Notes: generated by a model from the sequence alone, not told the origin. Shown: positions 28,417-38,117, numbered from the stretch's first letter. The stretch is 64,000 bases of DNA from RPQJ01 sp963746325 (GCA_963746325.1 CAVVBC010000003.1:104444-168443), one strand, 5' to 3'. Made by a program: numbers and translations.

Positions 28417-29301
28417 ATGCAGCACGCGAGCGACTTTGATCCCGAAGTCCTGCTGATCTTCGACCAGTACGTCCACGGTGACATCGATCGACGGACGTTC
28501 CTGGCGCGGGCGGGGAAATTCGCCGTCGGCACCGTAACCGCAGCGGGCTTGCTGGGCGCACTGAGCCCGCGTTTCGCCGAGGCACAGCAGGTAGCGCCTG
28601 CGGACGCCCGGCTTGAAGCGCAATACGTCGAATACGATTCGCCGCAGGGTCATGGCAAGGCGCGCGGATACCTGGTGCGCCCGGCCAGGGCCAGGGGGCC
28701 GCTGCCGCTGGTGCTGGTGGTGCACGAGAATCGGGGCCTGAACCCGCACATCGAAGACGTCGCCCGCCGAGTGGCGCTGGAGCAGTTCGTGGCGCTCGCG
28801 CCCGACGCACTGTTTCCGCTCGGGGGCTACCCCGGCGACGAGGACAAGGCACGGGCCCTGTTCCAGACGCTCGATCAACCCAAGGCGTTTCAGGATTTCA
28901 TCGCCGCGACGCAGTTCCTGCGCACCCAGCCTGGCACCCGGGATCGTCTCGGTGTCGTCGGCTTCTGTTACGGCGGCGCGATTGCCAACCGGCTGGCGAT
29001 GGCCTTGCCCGGCCTCGCAGCGGCGGTGCCGTTCTATGGCAGCGCACCGCCACTCGACAACGTGGATGCGATCAAGGCCGAGCTCATGCTGCATTTCGCG
29101 GCGAACGACGAGCGGGTCAACGCCAGTTGGCCGCCGTTCGAAGCCGCGCTGAAAACGGCTGGCGTCAAGCACACCGCGCATGTGTACCCGAACACGCAGC
29201 ATGGTTTTCACAACGACACGACGCCGCGTTACGATGCCGAGGCTGCGCAACTGGCCTGGAACCGGACGCTGGAGTTGTTCAATCGCGTGCTGCGCAGTTG
29301 A
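28417..29301 (+). CDS. Dienelactone hydrolase family protein, Tat-exported
   Basis: The protein has 294 residues. The N-terminus holds a twin-arginine signal (DRRTFLARAG, hydrophobic stretch, cleavage near FAEAQ), preceded by a short polar extension. The alpha/beta hydrolase core contains LVVHENRGLNPHIEDVARR, the nucleophile Cys in VGFCYGGAIAN, the Asp in FAANDERVNA and the His in NTQHGFHND. This is the DLH triad Cys-Asp-His. Periplasmic DLH homologues probably hydrolyse lactones or esters; the natural substrate is unknown. A GGAGG lies 9 bases before the ATG. Confidence 0.9.
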   Translation: MQHASDFDPEVLLIFDQYVHGDIDRRTFLARAGKFAVGTVTAAGLLGALSPRFAEAQQVAPADARLEAQYVEYDSPQGHGKARGYLVRPARARGPLPLVLVVHENRGLNPHIEDVARRVALEQFVALAPDALFPLGGYPGDEDKARALFQTLDQPKAFQDFIAATQFLRTQPGTRDRLGVVGFCYGGAIANRLAMALPGLAAAVPFYGSAPPLDNVDAIKAELMLHFAANDERVNASWPPFEAALKTAGVKHTAHVYPNTQHGFHNDTTPRYDAEAAQLAWNRTLELFNRVLRS

Positions 29302-29335
29302 GCGACGCTGGGCTCGCACGGAGCCCGTGCCTGGA

Positions 29336-30230
29336 TCAGACGTGCGTTTCGTGCCGCTTCCAGCGCGCTGCGAGCGCCGCAATGTATTCCGGGCGCGTAT
29401 CGCAACAGCCGCCGATCGCAGTTGCGCCCGCTTCGACCCAGCGCTCGCTGGCGGCCACGTATTGCCGCGGCGTAAGGGCAGGGGCGGCGAGGGCATCGAG
29501 CGACGACTGGTCCACTGCGCTCTCGCAGCTGTTTGCATAGGCCCCCAGCGGCCGGTCGGTGCGGCGTCGCATGAGCTCGAGCGCCGGTTGCACGAGGCCG
29601 GTGGGCACGCAGTTCACCATGTACCCCGCGACCGGCAGCGGCTCGAGTGCGTCGATTCCCTGCTGCAGCGATTCGCCGCCGCGGATGATCGGCGCGTCGA
29701 CACGCAGGTTCCAGGACACCCACACGGGCAGGTTGAACTCGGCTGCGGCCCGCGCGGCAGCCACGGCCTCGCGCACGGTCGTCAGGGTCTCGGCGATGAC
29801 CAGATCGACTTCGGTCGCGAGCACGCGGGCAATGCGCAGGTACGCTTCGTACAGGTCACGCTCAGGCGCTGACCCGCTCGGATTCATACGTCGTGTCGAG
29901 CGGTGGCAGGGATCCCGCGACCAGCACATGGGGCCGGGCACTCGCCGCGCGTGCCTCGCGCGCGAGCCGGCACGCCAGGCGCGTGAGCTCCTCGAGTCGG
30001 TCAACCATGCCGACCCGAGCGAGCAGGTTGGGAACGACGGCATAGTTGTTGGCCGTGATGACGTCCGCGCCCGCGGCAATGTAGTCGCCGTGGACTTGCC
30101 GCACGGTATCCGGGTCGTGCACCAGCGCCATGGCCGACCAGGCCGAGCTCTTGTAGTCGGGCACTGTGGCACCGCGGGCTCGCAGTTCGGTGCCCATTGC
30201 ACCATCGAGGATCGTGATTTCTGTCGTCAT
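29336..30230 (-). CDS. Homocysteine S-methyltransferase family protein (frameshifted)
   Basis: The family start ILDGAMGTELRARG and ITANNYAVVPNLLARVG are present. The zinc site uses NCVPTG plus the C-terminal GGCCDTRPEYIAAL. A frame change near 29880 separates PPLDTTYESERV from ERDLYEAYLRIARVLA; the corrected length is about 298 residues, normal for the family. The enzyme would methylate homocysteine using S-methylmethionine or another donor; the exact donor cannot be read. It is divergent from the DUF2167 gene, and several CGGACCA repeats (30262-30325) lie in the shared promoter region. Confidence 0.87.
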
Positions 30231-30261
30231 AGTACGCTGGGCAGATCGCCTGATTTGCGTG

Positions 30262-30325
30262 CGGACCAACCAACTCCGAGCGGGCCGGACCATAGGTGAT
30301 TCTCACATATGGTCCGAACGGACCA
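30262..30325. promoter_or_regulatory. Array of four CGGACCA half-sites in a divergent promoter
   Basis: CGGACCA occurs at 30262-30268, 30286-30292 and 30319-30325, and its complement TGGTCCG at 30310-30316. The first three half-sites start exactly 24 bp apart. The last two form a palindrome with a 2-bp spacer, and the second and third form an inverted repeat with 9-bp arms. The layout suggests cooperative binding of a dimeric regulator, encoded elsewhere, controlling the methyltransferase, the DUF2167 gene or both. Confidence 0.6.
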
Positions 30326-30436
30326 CGTCTTGCAGAATCCAGTCGCCCCGTGCCGCCATGTCGAGCCAGGCTCGCGGGCCGAACCTGCGAGCGCCGCCGG
30401 CGTCCTCAGGATAGCAATCCAAGAGGGAGTGTAGTG

Positions 30437-31351
30437 ATGACCACGAGTGGAAGAGTGCCCCGTAAGTGGGCCTCGCCGATGGGTTGGATGTTTGCCGTCA
30501 TGGTGAGTTTCGCGACCCTGGGGCAGGCGCAGCAGGCCACCGGATGGAGCAGCCAGCTGCCGGACGACGCCACGGCTGCCCAGCGACAGTTCTACGCGGA
30601 GCTGGATAAGCTCGCATGGATCAAGGGCCCGGCCACCGTCTCATTGCCCGGCAATGCGGACATCCAGATCCCCGCAGGCTATGTTTCATTGAACGCCAAG
30701 GACACCCTGAAATTCCTCGAACTCAATGAAAACCTGGGCAGCGGCGACGAAGTGCTGGTCGGCCCCGACGACCTCACGTGGATGGCCTACCTGACCTATG
30801 CCGACGAAGGGTACGTAAAGGACGACGAGAAGATCGACCCAGATGCGCTGCTCAAGTCGCTGCAAGACTCCACGGCGGCGGCCAACGTCGAACGCAAGAA
30901 GCGCGGCTGGGAAGAGCTGCACGTCACAGGATGGACGGTGGCACCAAACTACAACGCGACGACGCAGCGCCTGGAATGGGCAACCAGGAACAAGAGCGCC
31001 TCCGGTGAGGGTTCGAATTTTTTCACCAAGATACTTGGCAGACGCGGCCACACGTCCGTGCAGATGGTGGCAAGTCTCGATGACCTGCCGGCCGCGGAAG
31101 CTGCACTCAACGACGTGCTTGGCGGATTCAATTATGGCGCGGGAGATCGATACGCCGATTACAAGCCGGGCGACAAGGTTGCGGAGTACGGCCTTGCCGC
31201 GCTCGTCGTGGGTGGGGCGGCGGCGGTAGCCACGAAGAAGGGGTTCTTCGGCGTAATCGCGGCGTTCTTCGCAGCGGCGTGGAAGTTCATTGTCGTCGCG
31301 ATGGTCGCTGGACTTGCCAGCCTCAGAAAGCTCTTCGCAAAAAAGGAATAG
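30437..31351 (+). CDS. DUF2167 family exported membrane protein
   Basis: This 304-residue protein has a signal peptide (ending LGQAQQA) and the DUF2167 core: IKGPATVSLPGNADIQIPAG, FLELNENLGSGDEVLVGP, WMAYLTYADEGYVKDDEKID and LHVTGWTVAPNYNATTQRLE. Near the C-terminus one or two membrane helices follow a Gly/Ala-rich stretch, ending in a basic tail. The family is of unknown function and predicted to be membrane-tethered in the periplasm. The next gene starts immediately after the stop codon, and a J-domain gene overlaps that one, so the three form an operon. Confidence 0.88.
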   Translation: MTTSGRVPRKWASPMGWMFAVMVSFATLGQAQQATGWSSQLPDDATAAQRQFYAELDKLAWIKGPATVSLPGNADIQIPAGYVSLNAKDTLKFLELNENLGSGDEVLVGPDDLTWMAYLTYADEGYVKDDEKIDPDALLKSLQDSTAAANVERKKRGWEELHVTGWTVAPNYNATTQRLEWATRNKSASGEGSNFFTKILGRRGHTSVQMVASLDDLPAAEAALNDVLGGFNYGAGDRYADYKPGDKVAEYGLAALVVGGAAAVATKKGFFGVIAAFFAAAWKFIVVAMVAGLASLRKLFAKKE

Positions 31352-32074
31352 ATGCCTTCCTTCGAGGTGCTGTTGCCGGTCGGCGCGATCGCCTTTTACA
31401 TGTTCGACGCCGCGCTCATGCTCTACAGCAACGAGTTCGCGCTCGAGCTTTCACGCAGGCGCTGGCAGTGCTCGGGCGGGCAACTGCAGTTGCTCGGACG
31501 ACGTCTCTTCATCCCGAATCCGTTCGCGCCGGGACGACTGCTGTTTCGGCTTTGCTGGGATGCAGACGAGAAGCCCGCAAAGGCACTCGACGCTGCCGAC
31601 CTGTACCGAATCACCCGTCCACTGCGCGTAATCGCATCGCTGCAGGCGTTCATCCTGCTGGCGCTGCTGGCCCCCGTTTCAATCGGCCTGGGGGCTGGGA
31701 GCCTGCTGCTTCTTGTGTTCGCAGTGTTCTACCTGCTCACCGCCATTGCAATAGCAGTGATGATTCGCCGGCGCAAAGCGCTTGGCTTGCCGAATCGTCA
31801 ATGCGTTCTGCTCGCGCTCGAGATCATGGCGTGCGCGCCCTTCGCTCCGAACCTTCCGCGGAAACTTACACTGATCCGCTCGGCAGAGGTCGACTGGGTC
31901 GCGCTCGCCTGCGCATCATTCACCGCAGCAGAGAAGCAAGCCTTCGAGATCTGCATCAGCGAACGCATCGAGGAGGGGCTTGCGATCGCAGAGCCGGGCT
32001 CCATTCGAGCGGTCCGGTTGCAGTCACGGCTTGAAAAATTGCAGGAGACACTCCGTGTCGCTGTCACCGGGTGA
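31352..32074 (+). CDS. Membrane protein of unknown function, middle gene of DUF2167 operon
   Basis: The 240-residue protein starts directly after the preceding stop codon. It has an N-terminal hydrophobic segment (about 5-25), a polar stretch (LLGRRLFIPNPFAPGR), a pair of membrane helices (about 90-130) with RRRKALGLPNRQC on the cytoplasmic side, and a helical C-terminus. I recognise no named domain. The conserved-looking NPFAPGRLLFRLCW segment and the coupling to DUF2167 and a J-domain protein are the best clues. Confidence 0.65.
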   Translation: MPSFEVLLPVGAIAFYMFDAALMLYSNEFALELSRRRWQCSGGQLQLLGRRLFIPNPFAPGRLLFRLCWDADEKPAKALDAADLYRITRPLRVIASLQAFILLALLAPVSIGLGAGSLLLLVFAVFYLLTAIAIAVMIRRRKALGLPNRQCVLLALEIMACAPFAPNLPRKLTLIRSAEVDWVALACASFTAAEKQAFEICISERIEEGLAIAEPGSIRAVRLQSRLEKLQETLRVAVTG

Positions 32075-32435
32075 GATCGTCTCAATCGTGGTCGGCCTGG
32101 CAGGCGGCTTCTGGTTAGTGAGCCGGGTCATGGAGGCAGACTTTTCGGATGACAATCCATCTGAGGATCCAGCGCCTGACCGTCGACAGGGTTCGTCGGA
32201 CGAGCCGCGTGCAGAGGACGTTTCTGGCGCAGGCGCATTCCGACCGTCCACCTGGTGGTCGGTGCTGGACGTGCTGCCGACCGCAACGCGCGACGAGATT
32301 GCCCTGGCCTACAAGCGAAAAATAAGCCAGTACCACCCTGACAAAGTTGCGCAAATGGGCGAGGAGATCCGAGCGGTTGCGGAACGCAAATCGAAGGAAG
32401 TCAACGCAGCCTACGAAGAGGCGACTCGACGGTGA
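32055..32435 (+). CDS. Membrane-anchored J-domain protein
   Basis: A GTG start inside the previous gene gives 126 residues. An N-terminal membrane helix (IVSIVVGLAGGFWLVSRV) is followed by an acidic, disordered linker and a C-terminal J-domain: WWSVLDVLPTATRDEIALAY, then YHPDKVAQMGEE with the HPD motif that stimulates Hsp70 ATPase, and a final helix KEVNAAYEEATRR. It resembles DjlA-like or DnaJ-like membrane co-chaperones but is very short. It probably recruits DnaK to the membrane for the partner proteins of this operon (inference). Confidence 0.8.
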   Translation: MSLSPGEIVSIVVGLAGGFWLVSRVMEADFSDDNPSEDPAPDRRQGSSDEPRAEDVSGAGAFRPSTWWSVLDVLPTATRDEIALAYKRKISQYHPDKVAQMGEEIRAVAERKSKEVNAAYEEATRR

Positions 32436-32640
32436 TGTAGCCGTGGGGGATCTTCGGGTACATCAGGGCGCGCCTCTTGAGTATTGTGGAGCTGGGCAGG
32501 CAGCAGGCAATTCGCTGCGCGAGGGATCGAGGCTACGCTGACCAGCGGGAGCTCAGATCCGTCCAGGACTCCTCATTTGCCGGCCACCTCGATGCCGCGC
32601 TACTGTCCCCCGAAATTGGGTACCTGCGGGCTTCCGTCAC

Positions 32641-33156
32641 GTGATCGTCCTCCGCACCGAACGACTTCTGCTGCGCCACTTTCAGCGCGAGGACCTGGAG
32701 CCGCTGTATGCGCTCTATCGCGATCCGGAGGTCAGGAAGTACTTTCCGGACGGAACTCGAACCCATCAGGAAACGGAAGAGGAGCTCAAATGGTTCGAGC
32801 GTGGCCACCCGGATCACCCTGAGCTGGGCTTGTGGGCAACCGTGGACGCACGTACCGGCGAGTTTCTAGGTCGGTGCGGTTTGCTGCCATGGCACATCGA
32901 GGGCGTCAACGAGGTTGAACTCGCGTTCATGATCAAGAAGGAACGCTGGCGCCAGGGCCTGGCCACCGAGGCCGCGCGAGGCATCATCCACCATGCAAAT
33001 ACGACTCTTCATCTGCGTCGGCTGGTTTGCCTCGTCATGCCTGGCAATGCAGCTTCAATGGGTGTAGCGAGGAAAGTTGGCATGGAGCTCGAGCGTGAGC
33101 TCACCGAAGAGTTTGGTCCATGCCACATGTATGCCCTTGCCCTGCAAGCACCGTGA
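32641..33156 (+). CDS. GNAT family N-acetyltransferase (RimJ/RimL type)
   Basis: The 171-residue protein starts at GTG 32641 and begins with the usual LRTERLLLRHFQREDLEPLY. The acetyl-CoA-binding motif A is KKERWRQGLATEAARGII, and motif B ends GVARKVGMELERE. The layout fits RimJ/RimL-like enzymes that acetylate protein N-termini or small amines; the substrate cannot be told. About 200 bases upstream contain no gene. Confidence 0.88.
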   Translation: MIVLRTERLLLRHFQREDLEPLYALYRDPEVRKYFPDGTRTHQETEEELKWFERGHPDHPELGLWATVDARTGEFLGRCGLLPWHIEGVNEVELAFMIKKERWRQGLATEAARGIIHHANTTLHLRRLVCLVMPGNAASMGVARKVGMELERELTEEFGPCHMYALALQAP

Positions 33157-33330
33157 GGCCTGACCACTCGCCCAACCGGCCTTACTGCGGCTTGGCAGAC
33201 GCGTTTCCGCCGCTCCCGGCTGCGGCGCCAAGACCCCGCACCACGCCTCGTGATAACCTCGATCGCCGTCGCAGCATTCGGGTCGATTGCTGTGAGACCT
33301 CGGTCAGAGGCAGGACAGGCGGGGGACAGC

Positions 33331-35700
33331 ATGGAAGCAACCAGGGCCCTGTATCTACTGGGAATCGCCTTCGCCGCGACGGCGCAGGGCGAAACGAACC
33401 AGGGCACTCTCGAGGAAGTCGTCGTTACGGCGCGACGGGTCGAGGAGCGACTCGCCGACGTGCCACTCAGCGTGACCGTCATCGACGGCCTCCGGCTCGA
33501 TGAGTTCGCGGTCACACGCTGGGAAGACCTCACGTTGCCCGGCATCAAGATCGGGCCTGCTGGGTTGCTCGACGTGCTGTCGATTCGGGGTATCGCCTCC
33601 GGCCTGAACTTCGGGTTCGAACAGTCGGCGCCCGTATTCGTCGATGGCGTCTGGTTCGGCAGTTCGCGTTCATCGAGGTCGGGATTCGTCGACGTCGAAC
33701 GCATAGAAATACTGAAAGGCCCGCAGCCGACGCACTTCGGCAAGAATGCGATTGCCGGCGCCTTCGGCATCGTCACGCGCAAGCCGCAGCCTGAGTTTGC
33801 GGCGTCCATGGACGCCTACTACGAATTCGAACACGACGAAACGGCCATCACCGGCGTCGTCAATGTGCCACTCAGTGATACGCTGGCCGCGCGCGTCGCC
33901 GCAAAATGGCGCGACTTCGACGGCTACATGACGAATCCCGCCAGTGGGCGGAGGACACCGCAACAGCGTGACGAGCTCGGGCGCCTGGCCCTGCGCTGGC
34001 AGCCTCTCGACGAGTTAACCCTCGATGGCAAGGTCGAGTATTCGAACAACACGACGCGCGGTCTCTCGACACAATACGTGCGTTGCGTGCCGCAGGCCTT
34101 CACGACGCCGCGGCTGCTGAACCCCGCCTACGAAGACTGCCGCATGGACGACGTGCGGGCATTTCGCTACGACCGGCCTGCGTTTGGCGCGGCGCTCGGC
34201 ATCTTCGAGCATCCCGATCGACCCGGGGAGTTGCAGGACCACGATCTGCTGTCAAGCCTCGTATCGGGTACCTGGACCCTGCCTGATGCAGTAGAGCTCT
34301 CGTTTGATGTGGCTTACTACGACCAGCACTTCTACGCGGAGGTGAAGCAGGACCATTCCTGGAATCAGCGTGGGCTTGCCGCTTTCGAGGACTCGAGTCG
34401 CCTGTTCAGCCAGGAAGTGCGGGCGCGCTCGCTGCAGGAGGGACGCTGGTCCTGGATGCTCGGCGCGTATCACGAGCAGGGCGCGCGCGACAACGCACCT
34501 TTCGCGCAGGTTGCTCTGCAATTGCCGACCAACCAGGCCCTCGTCACGAATACGCTCCAGGACAGCGATTCGTGGTCGGTATTCGGAGAGGCAGGAGTAC
34601 GGGCCTCCGACGAGTTGACCTTGCGCCTCGCAGCCCGCTACACGGCCGCCAGCCGAGATTTCGAAGGGGATCGCACCGCGTATCAGCTTTCGCCGAACTC
34701 GACTGTACCGGGCGTGGACCCGTGGAGCTTTGCAGTACCGGACACCCTCACGCGCACTTCGTACCTGGCGACCCGGCAGTCCAGCAGCGACGACGAGCTG
34801 ACACCGGCCGCGACGCTCGAGTGGCGTCCGGTGCAGGGCCACTTGTATTACGTGAGTTGGCGGGACGGGTTCAAGGCCGGCGGGTTCAACTCGTTCCTGT
34901 CAATTCCGGTCGACCAGATCGAATTCGCGCCGGAGACGGTCGACTACCTGGAGGCCGGGCTCAAGCTCACGCTGGCAGAAGGTGCAGCCCGCCTGGATAT
35001 CGCAGTCTTCGACGGCGACTACAGCGACCTGCAGGTTTCGGTGGTGGACCCTGTGTCAGGCCAATCGACGGTCCGCAATGCCGCATCGGCCGAGTCGCGT
35101 GGCGTCGACCTCGCCTTCGATTGGGCCTTCCGCGACGGCTGGCAGTTCGGACTGACGCTCGCCTGGCTCGACGCGACCTACGGGTCGTTCGAGAACCAGA
35201 GCTGCTACCTGACGCCACTGCAGACGATTGCGCAGGGTTGCGTACGTGTTGGCGGCGCGCCATTGCCGCCCAGTGCGACCGTCTGTATCGGCAATCCAGG
35301 CGTCATCTGCGCGCAAGACCTGACCGGCCTTGCGACCTCGTTCGCACCCGAGTGGTCGGGCACGACGTCACTCGAGTATCGGCGCGCGCTCGCAGGTGAA
35401 TGGCTGGGTCTTCCGCTCACGCTCCGGGCACGTGTCGACTTGATGTACACCGACGAGTTCTACACGTCCGTCAACGGCGCCCCGGGATCGAAGCAGCCGT
35501 CTTATGCCAAGCTCGACGCACGACTGGCCCTTGGCAGTGCCGATGGACGCTGGGAAGTGGCCTTGGTCGGACGCAACCTGACCGACGAGCTGTATGGCGT
35601 CTGGTATGAACCACTGGTCGGTGCCGGCCCGAACACCGGCTACTTCGCGACCACGGCGCGCACCCGGCAACTGGGCCTGCAGTTGAACGCCAACTACTGA
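33331..35700 (+). CDS. TonB-dependent outer-membrane receptor
   Basis: The 789-residue protein has a short signal peptide, a TonB-box/plug start EEVVVTARRVEERLADVPLS, plug motifs PVFVDGVWFG and VERIEILKGPQP, NAIAGAFGIVTRKP, and a 22-strand barrel ending in the aromatic C-terminus RTRQLGLQLNANY. The NAIAG plug sequence and VEERL start are typical of the receptor expansion seen in Sphingomonadales and Steroidobacterales, often used for plant or steroid-type ligands. The ligand is not readable. The ATG at 33331 follows GGGGGA. A transcriptional regulator gene ends 29 bases downstream on the opposite strand. Confidence 0.92.
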   Translation: MEATRALYLLGIAFAATAQGETNQGTLEEVVVTARRVEERLADVPLSVTVIDGLRLDEFAVTRWEDLTLPGIKIGPAGLLDVLSIRGIASGLNFGFEQSAPVFVDGVWFGSSRSSRSGFVDVERIEILKGPQPTHFGKNAIAGAFGIVTRKPQPEFAASMDAYYEFEHDETAITGVVNVPLSDTLAARVAAKWRDFDGYMTNPASGRRTPQQRDELGRLALRWQPLDELTLDGKVEYSNNTTRGLSTQYVRCVPQAFTTPRLLNPAYEDCRMDDVRAFRYDRPAFGAALGIFEHPDRPGELQDHDLLSSLVSGTWTLPDAVELSFDVAYYDQHFYAEVKQDHSWNQRGLAAFEDSSRLFSQEVRARSLQEGRWSWMLGAYHEQGARDNAPFAQVALQLPTNQALVTNTLQDSDSWSVFGEAGVRASDELTLRLAARYTAASRDFEGDRTAYQLSPNSTVPGVDPWSFAVPDTLTRTSYLATRQSSSDDELTPAATLEWRPVQGHLYYVSWRDGFKAGGFNSFLSIPVDQIEFAPETVDYLEAGLKLTLAEGAARLDIAVFDGDYSDLQVSVVDPVSGQSTVRNAASAESRGVDLAFDWAFRDGWQFGLTLAWLDATYGSFENQSCYLTPLQTIAQGCVRVGGAPLPPSATVCIGNPGVICAQDLTGLATSFAPEWSGTTSLEYRRALAGEWLGLPLTLRARVDLMYTDEFYTSVNGAPGSKQPSYAKLDARLALGSADGRWEVALVGRNLTDELYGVWYEPLVGAGPNTGYFATTARTRQLGLQLNANY

Positions 35701-35728
35701 CGCAACCGATGGACTCTTTGCGTGTCGC

Positions 35729-37352
35729 CTACTGCAGGAAGTCCGGGCGGACGCCGCGCTTGTCCCAATAGTCGACCAGCCCCATCTGCTGCACCAACGG
35801 CATGAATCGCGGGTCGCTCCGCATGGCGGCTAAAGTGGGGGTGAACAGCACATTTGACTTGCGCCTGCGCTGGTCCCGGATGATCGGCTGGCCCGGTCGC
35901 CAGCTTACGGCGGCGATGACCGGCCCCTGCTCAAGGTAATAAGCGCGCGCGAGATCGAATGCCCGGTCGGTCGCTCCAAGGTGGTTGAGCAACATCATGC
36001 CATTGACCACTGCCGCAACGCTGCGAGCCACGCCTGCCATGACCTGGTCCACCGCGGCACCGATCGCCGCCGGCTGCTGCGTGTACGCCGCGGAAATCGA
36101 ATTGCGCAGCGTCTCGATGATCGGCGGCGGCAGCTCGGGGCGAGCGGCTGCGTCATCGATCTGAACCAATGCCCGGTCGTAGCGATCCGTTCCGGCCAGC
36201 AGCCAGAAACGCGCGAACCACACCCCATAATGCCTCGGCCACATCTCCATCGCCCGGCTGGCGACGCGGTCCGCCTCCTCGATGCGGCCGAGAAACCAGA
36301 GCCCGTAGATCAGGCCGTATTGCATGCTGGCATCGAAGGGCGCGCTGGGAGCGACGGCGACACGCACCAATCCACTGTCGCGCATCCGCCCGACGGCACC
36401 CAGCAGGAACATGCGTGCATCCTGCACGATGACGTGATCGGGATGGTCGGCCAGGACGGCATCGAAACGACGTTCAGCTGCCAGCCAGTCGCCGTAATAG
36501 GGGATGGCGAGCGCAATGGCAGCCTTGGCATCCGCATTGGCGGGGTCGAGGGCCAGTGCACGGGCGGCGGCCTCGTCGATCAGGGCCGTCGTTGAGACTG
36601 CCGTATCGGGCGCGGCATGCTGGTCAGCCCGTGCGCGGACGAGCGCCAGGAGGCCCCAGGCTGCGGCATCCTCAGGTGCAATCTCCACCGCGCGCTCGAT
36701 CAGTGAAATCGCTTCGCTGTCCTTGACTCGCGTTCCAGCCCGCATGGCGACCCGAGCTTCCGTCGACGAGCCGCGTCGCTTCCGGGTTGGCCGCAGGCCC
36801 GGTAAATCGCCACCAGGCAAGCCCACCGGCCGCCAGCGCGGCCGCACCGCCCGCGAGCAGCCACCGGCGGGACACCCGGGCAGCTTCGGGCTTCGCCGAT
36901 GCGATCGGCTGCAGCACGCTGGTGGGTTCCGCGTTATCCGCGGTCTCTGGTGCAACGTCGGCCTCCGGGCTCGCTTGCGACCTGAGTCGGTAGCCAATGC
37001 GGGGGATCGTCTCGATGACGAAGGCGCCGCCCGTTGCGGTCGCCGCCTTGCGCAGCCCGCTGATCACCCGATGCACGGCATCGTCGCCGACGACCACACC
37101 GGGCCAGCAGCGTTCCAGCAGTTCGTCACGACTGAGGACAGCGCCCTCGGCGTCCACGAAGGCAAGCAGCACTTCCATGACGCGACGTTCGACCGGAACC
37201 GTCGCGGTTGAACCCTGGAGCAGCAGACGCGAAGGGAGGACCCGAATGCCACCGAGATCAAAGTCCGGACGCTTGGCAAGCGGGACCTGCGGCCGGTCCG
37301 TGGCAGCTGTCGGTTGGCTTGTGACCAGACGCATCGGAGATACATCGGACAA
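35729..37352 (-). CDS. CadC-like transmembrane regulator: OmpR-type wHTH, membrane helix, TPR (frameshifted)
   Basis: The cytoplasmic N-terminal domain is an OmpR/ToxR-type winged helix (VERRVMEVLLAFVDAEGAVL, SRDELLERCWPGVVVGDDAV, ISGLRKAATATGG, IGYRL). A membrane helix (about residues 163-180, LAGGAAALAAGGLAWW) follows, then a periplasmic TPR-like region (EAISLIERAVEIAPEDAAAW, ARALALDPANADAKAAIALA) running to the C-terminus. The frame breaks near 36750, just after the helix. The joined protein is about 540 residues. Such membrane-embedded one-component regulators sense periplasmic signals; targets here are unknown, but the receptor gene and the leader repeats nearby are candidates. Confidence 0.82.
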
Positions 37353-37460
37353 GGATCAACCCTCCATCATTCACGCCAGAGGACGTTGCCGTCAGGGTGA
37401 GCCCGCCGGGAACGCGAGCTGCACGGACTCTAGCATCGAAGCGCGATGGTTCGGAAGCAG

Positions 37461-37481
37461 AGGCGGCCTTGAGGCAAAGCC
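37461..37481 (+). repeat. Leader repeat, copy 1
   Basis: This 21-bp element begins GCGGCCTTGAGG and ends AGCCGG, 40 bases upstream of the start codon of the exported protein at 37522. A second copy with a single A-to-G difference lies at 38118-38138, a very similar distance upstream of the next gene. It can fold into a short GCCT/AGGC hairpin. A shared regulatory leader or promoter element is likely (inference). Confidence 0.65.
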
Positions 37482-37521
37482 GGGGGAGGGCCCGGCAAAC
37501 GCAACCACCTGGAGGACGACG

Positions 37522-38058
37522 ATGTTTCAGACGACAACTTCAAAGCGGGCCAGCTGCCTCGCCATTGCTCTCGCGCTCATGACCGTTGCGGGACCGGTCG
37601 CGGCCGATAGACAGGGCCCCGACAAGTCGCGGCCACCGTCCGTGCTGGTCGGGACGTGGCTCGTGACCAACACGCCGTACAGCTGCAGCACAGGCCAGGC
37701 GTTCCCCCAGTTCGCCAGGCCGCAGCTGGTCACCTTCGGCGAGGGAGGGACGGTGGTCGAGGGTTCCGGCAGTCCGGACTTCCAGCCGGGCCAGCGCAGC
37801 CCAGGGCACGGCTACTGGGAGAGGACGGGGCGGCAGACGTTCAACGCGGCTGTTGAGGCCTTCATCCTGTTCACGAGTGTCGTCACGCCGCCGGCTACGC
37901 CACGCTACGTTCGCGGCATGCAGCGGTTCGACTACGGCATCCAAATCGTGGATGTCGATCACTGGTCGAGCGATACGGCGGTCACGTTCCTCGACGTTGC
38001 CGGCACGACGGTACCGCCATCGGGGTGCGCCACGACAACGGCGGAGCGGATCCAATAG
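37522..38058 (+). CDS. Exported protein of unknown function
   Basis: A signal peptide (about residues 1-28, AIALALMTVAGPVAADRQ) precedes a 150-residue beta-rich domain. It begins SVLVGTWLVTNTPYS, a lipocalin-like opening, continues FGEGGTVVEGSGSPDFQ and HGYWERTGRQTFNAAVEAFI, and ends with a run of beta strands. Proteins with GTW at the start and W-T-G-RQTF pieces recur in secreted calycin-type families, but I cannot name one. A GGAGG lies upstream of the ATG, and the gene shares a leader repeat with the next one. A strong hairpin follows at 38072. Confidence 0.7.
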   Translation: MFQTTTSKRASCLAIALALMTVAGPVAADRQGPDKSRPPSVLVGTWLVTNTPYSCSTGQAFPQFARPQLVTFGEGGTVVEGSGSPDFQPGQRSPGHGYWERTGRQTFNAAVEAFILFTSVVTPPATPRYVRGMQRFDYGIQIVDVDHWSSDTAVTFLDVAGTTVPPSGCATTTAERIQ

Positions 38059-38071
38059 CGCAATCGTCCCC

Positions 38072-38097
38072 GGGGCCGGCGCATAGGCGCCGGTCCC
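38072..38097 (+). terminator. GC-rich stem-loop terminator-like hairpin
   Basis: GGGGCCGGCGC pairs with GCGCCGGTCCC (11 bp including one G-T) around the loop ATAG, 13 bases after the stop of the preceding gene. No clear T-tract follows. The stem closely resembles that at 40066, which ends the next gene. Confidence 0.6.
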
Positions 38098-38117
38098 GCG
38101 CGGGCAAGACACGAGCC

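Noticed and set aside
37461..37520. Possible c-di-GMP (GEMM) riboswitch, because of GGCAAAGCC in the leader
   Set aside because: The second conserved stem and receptor motifs of the class do not appear in either leader copy.
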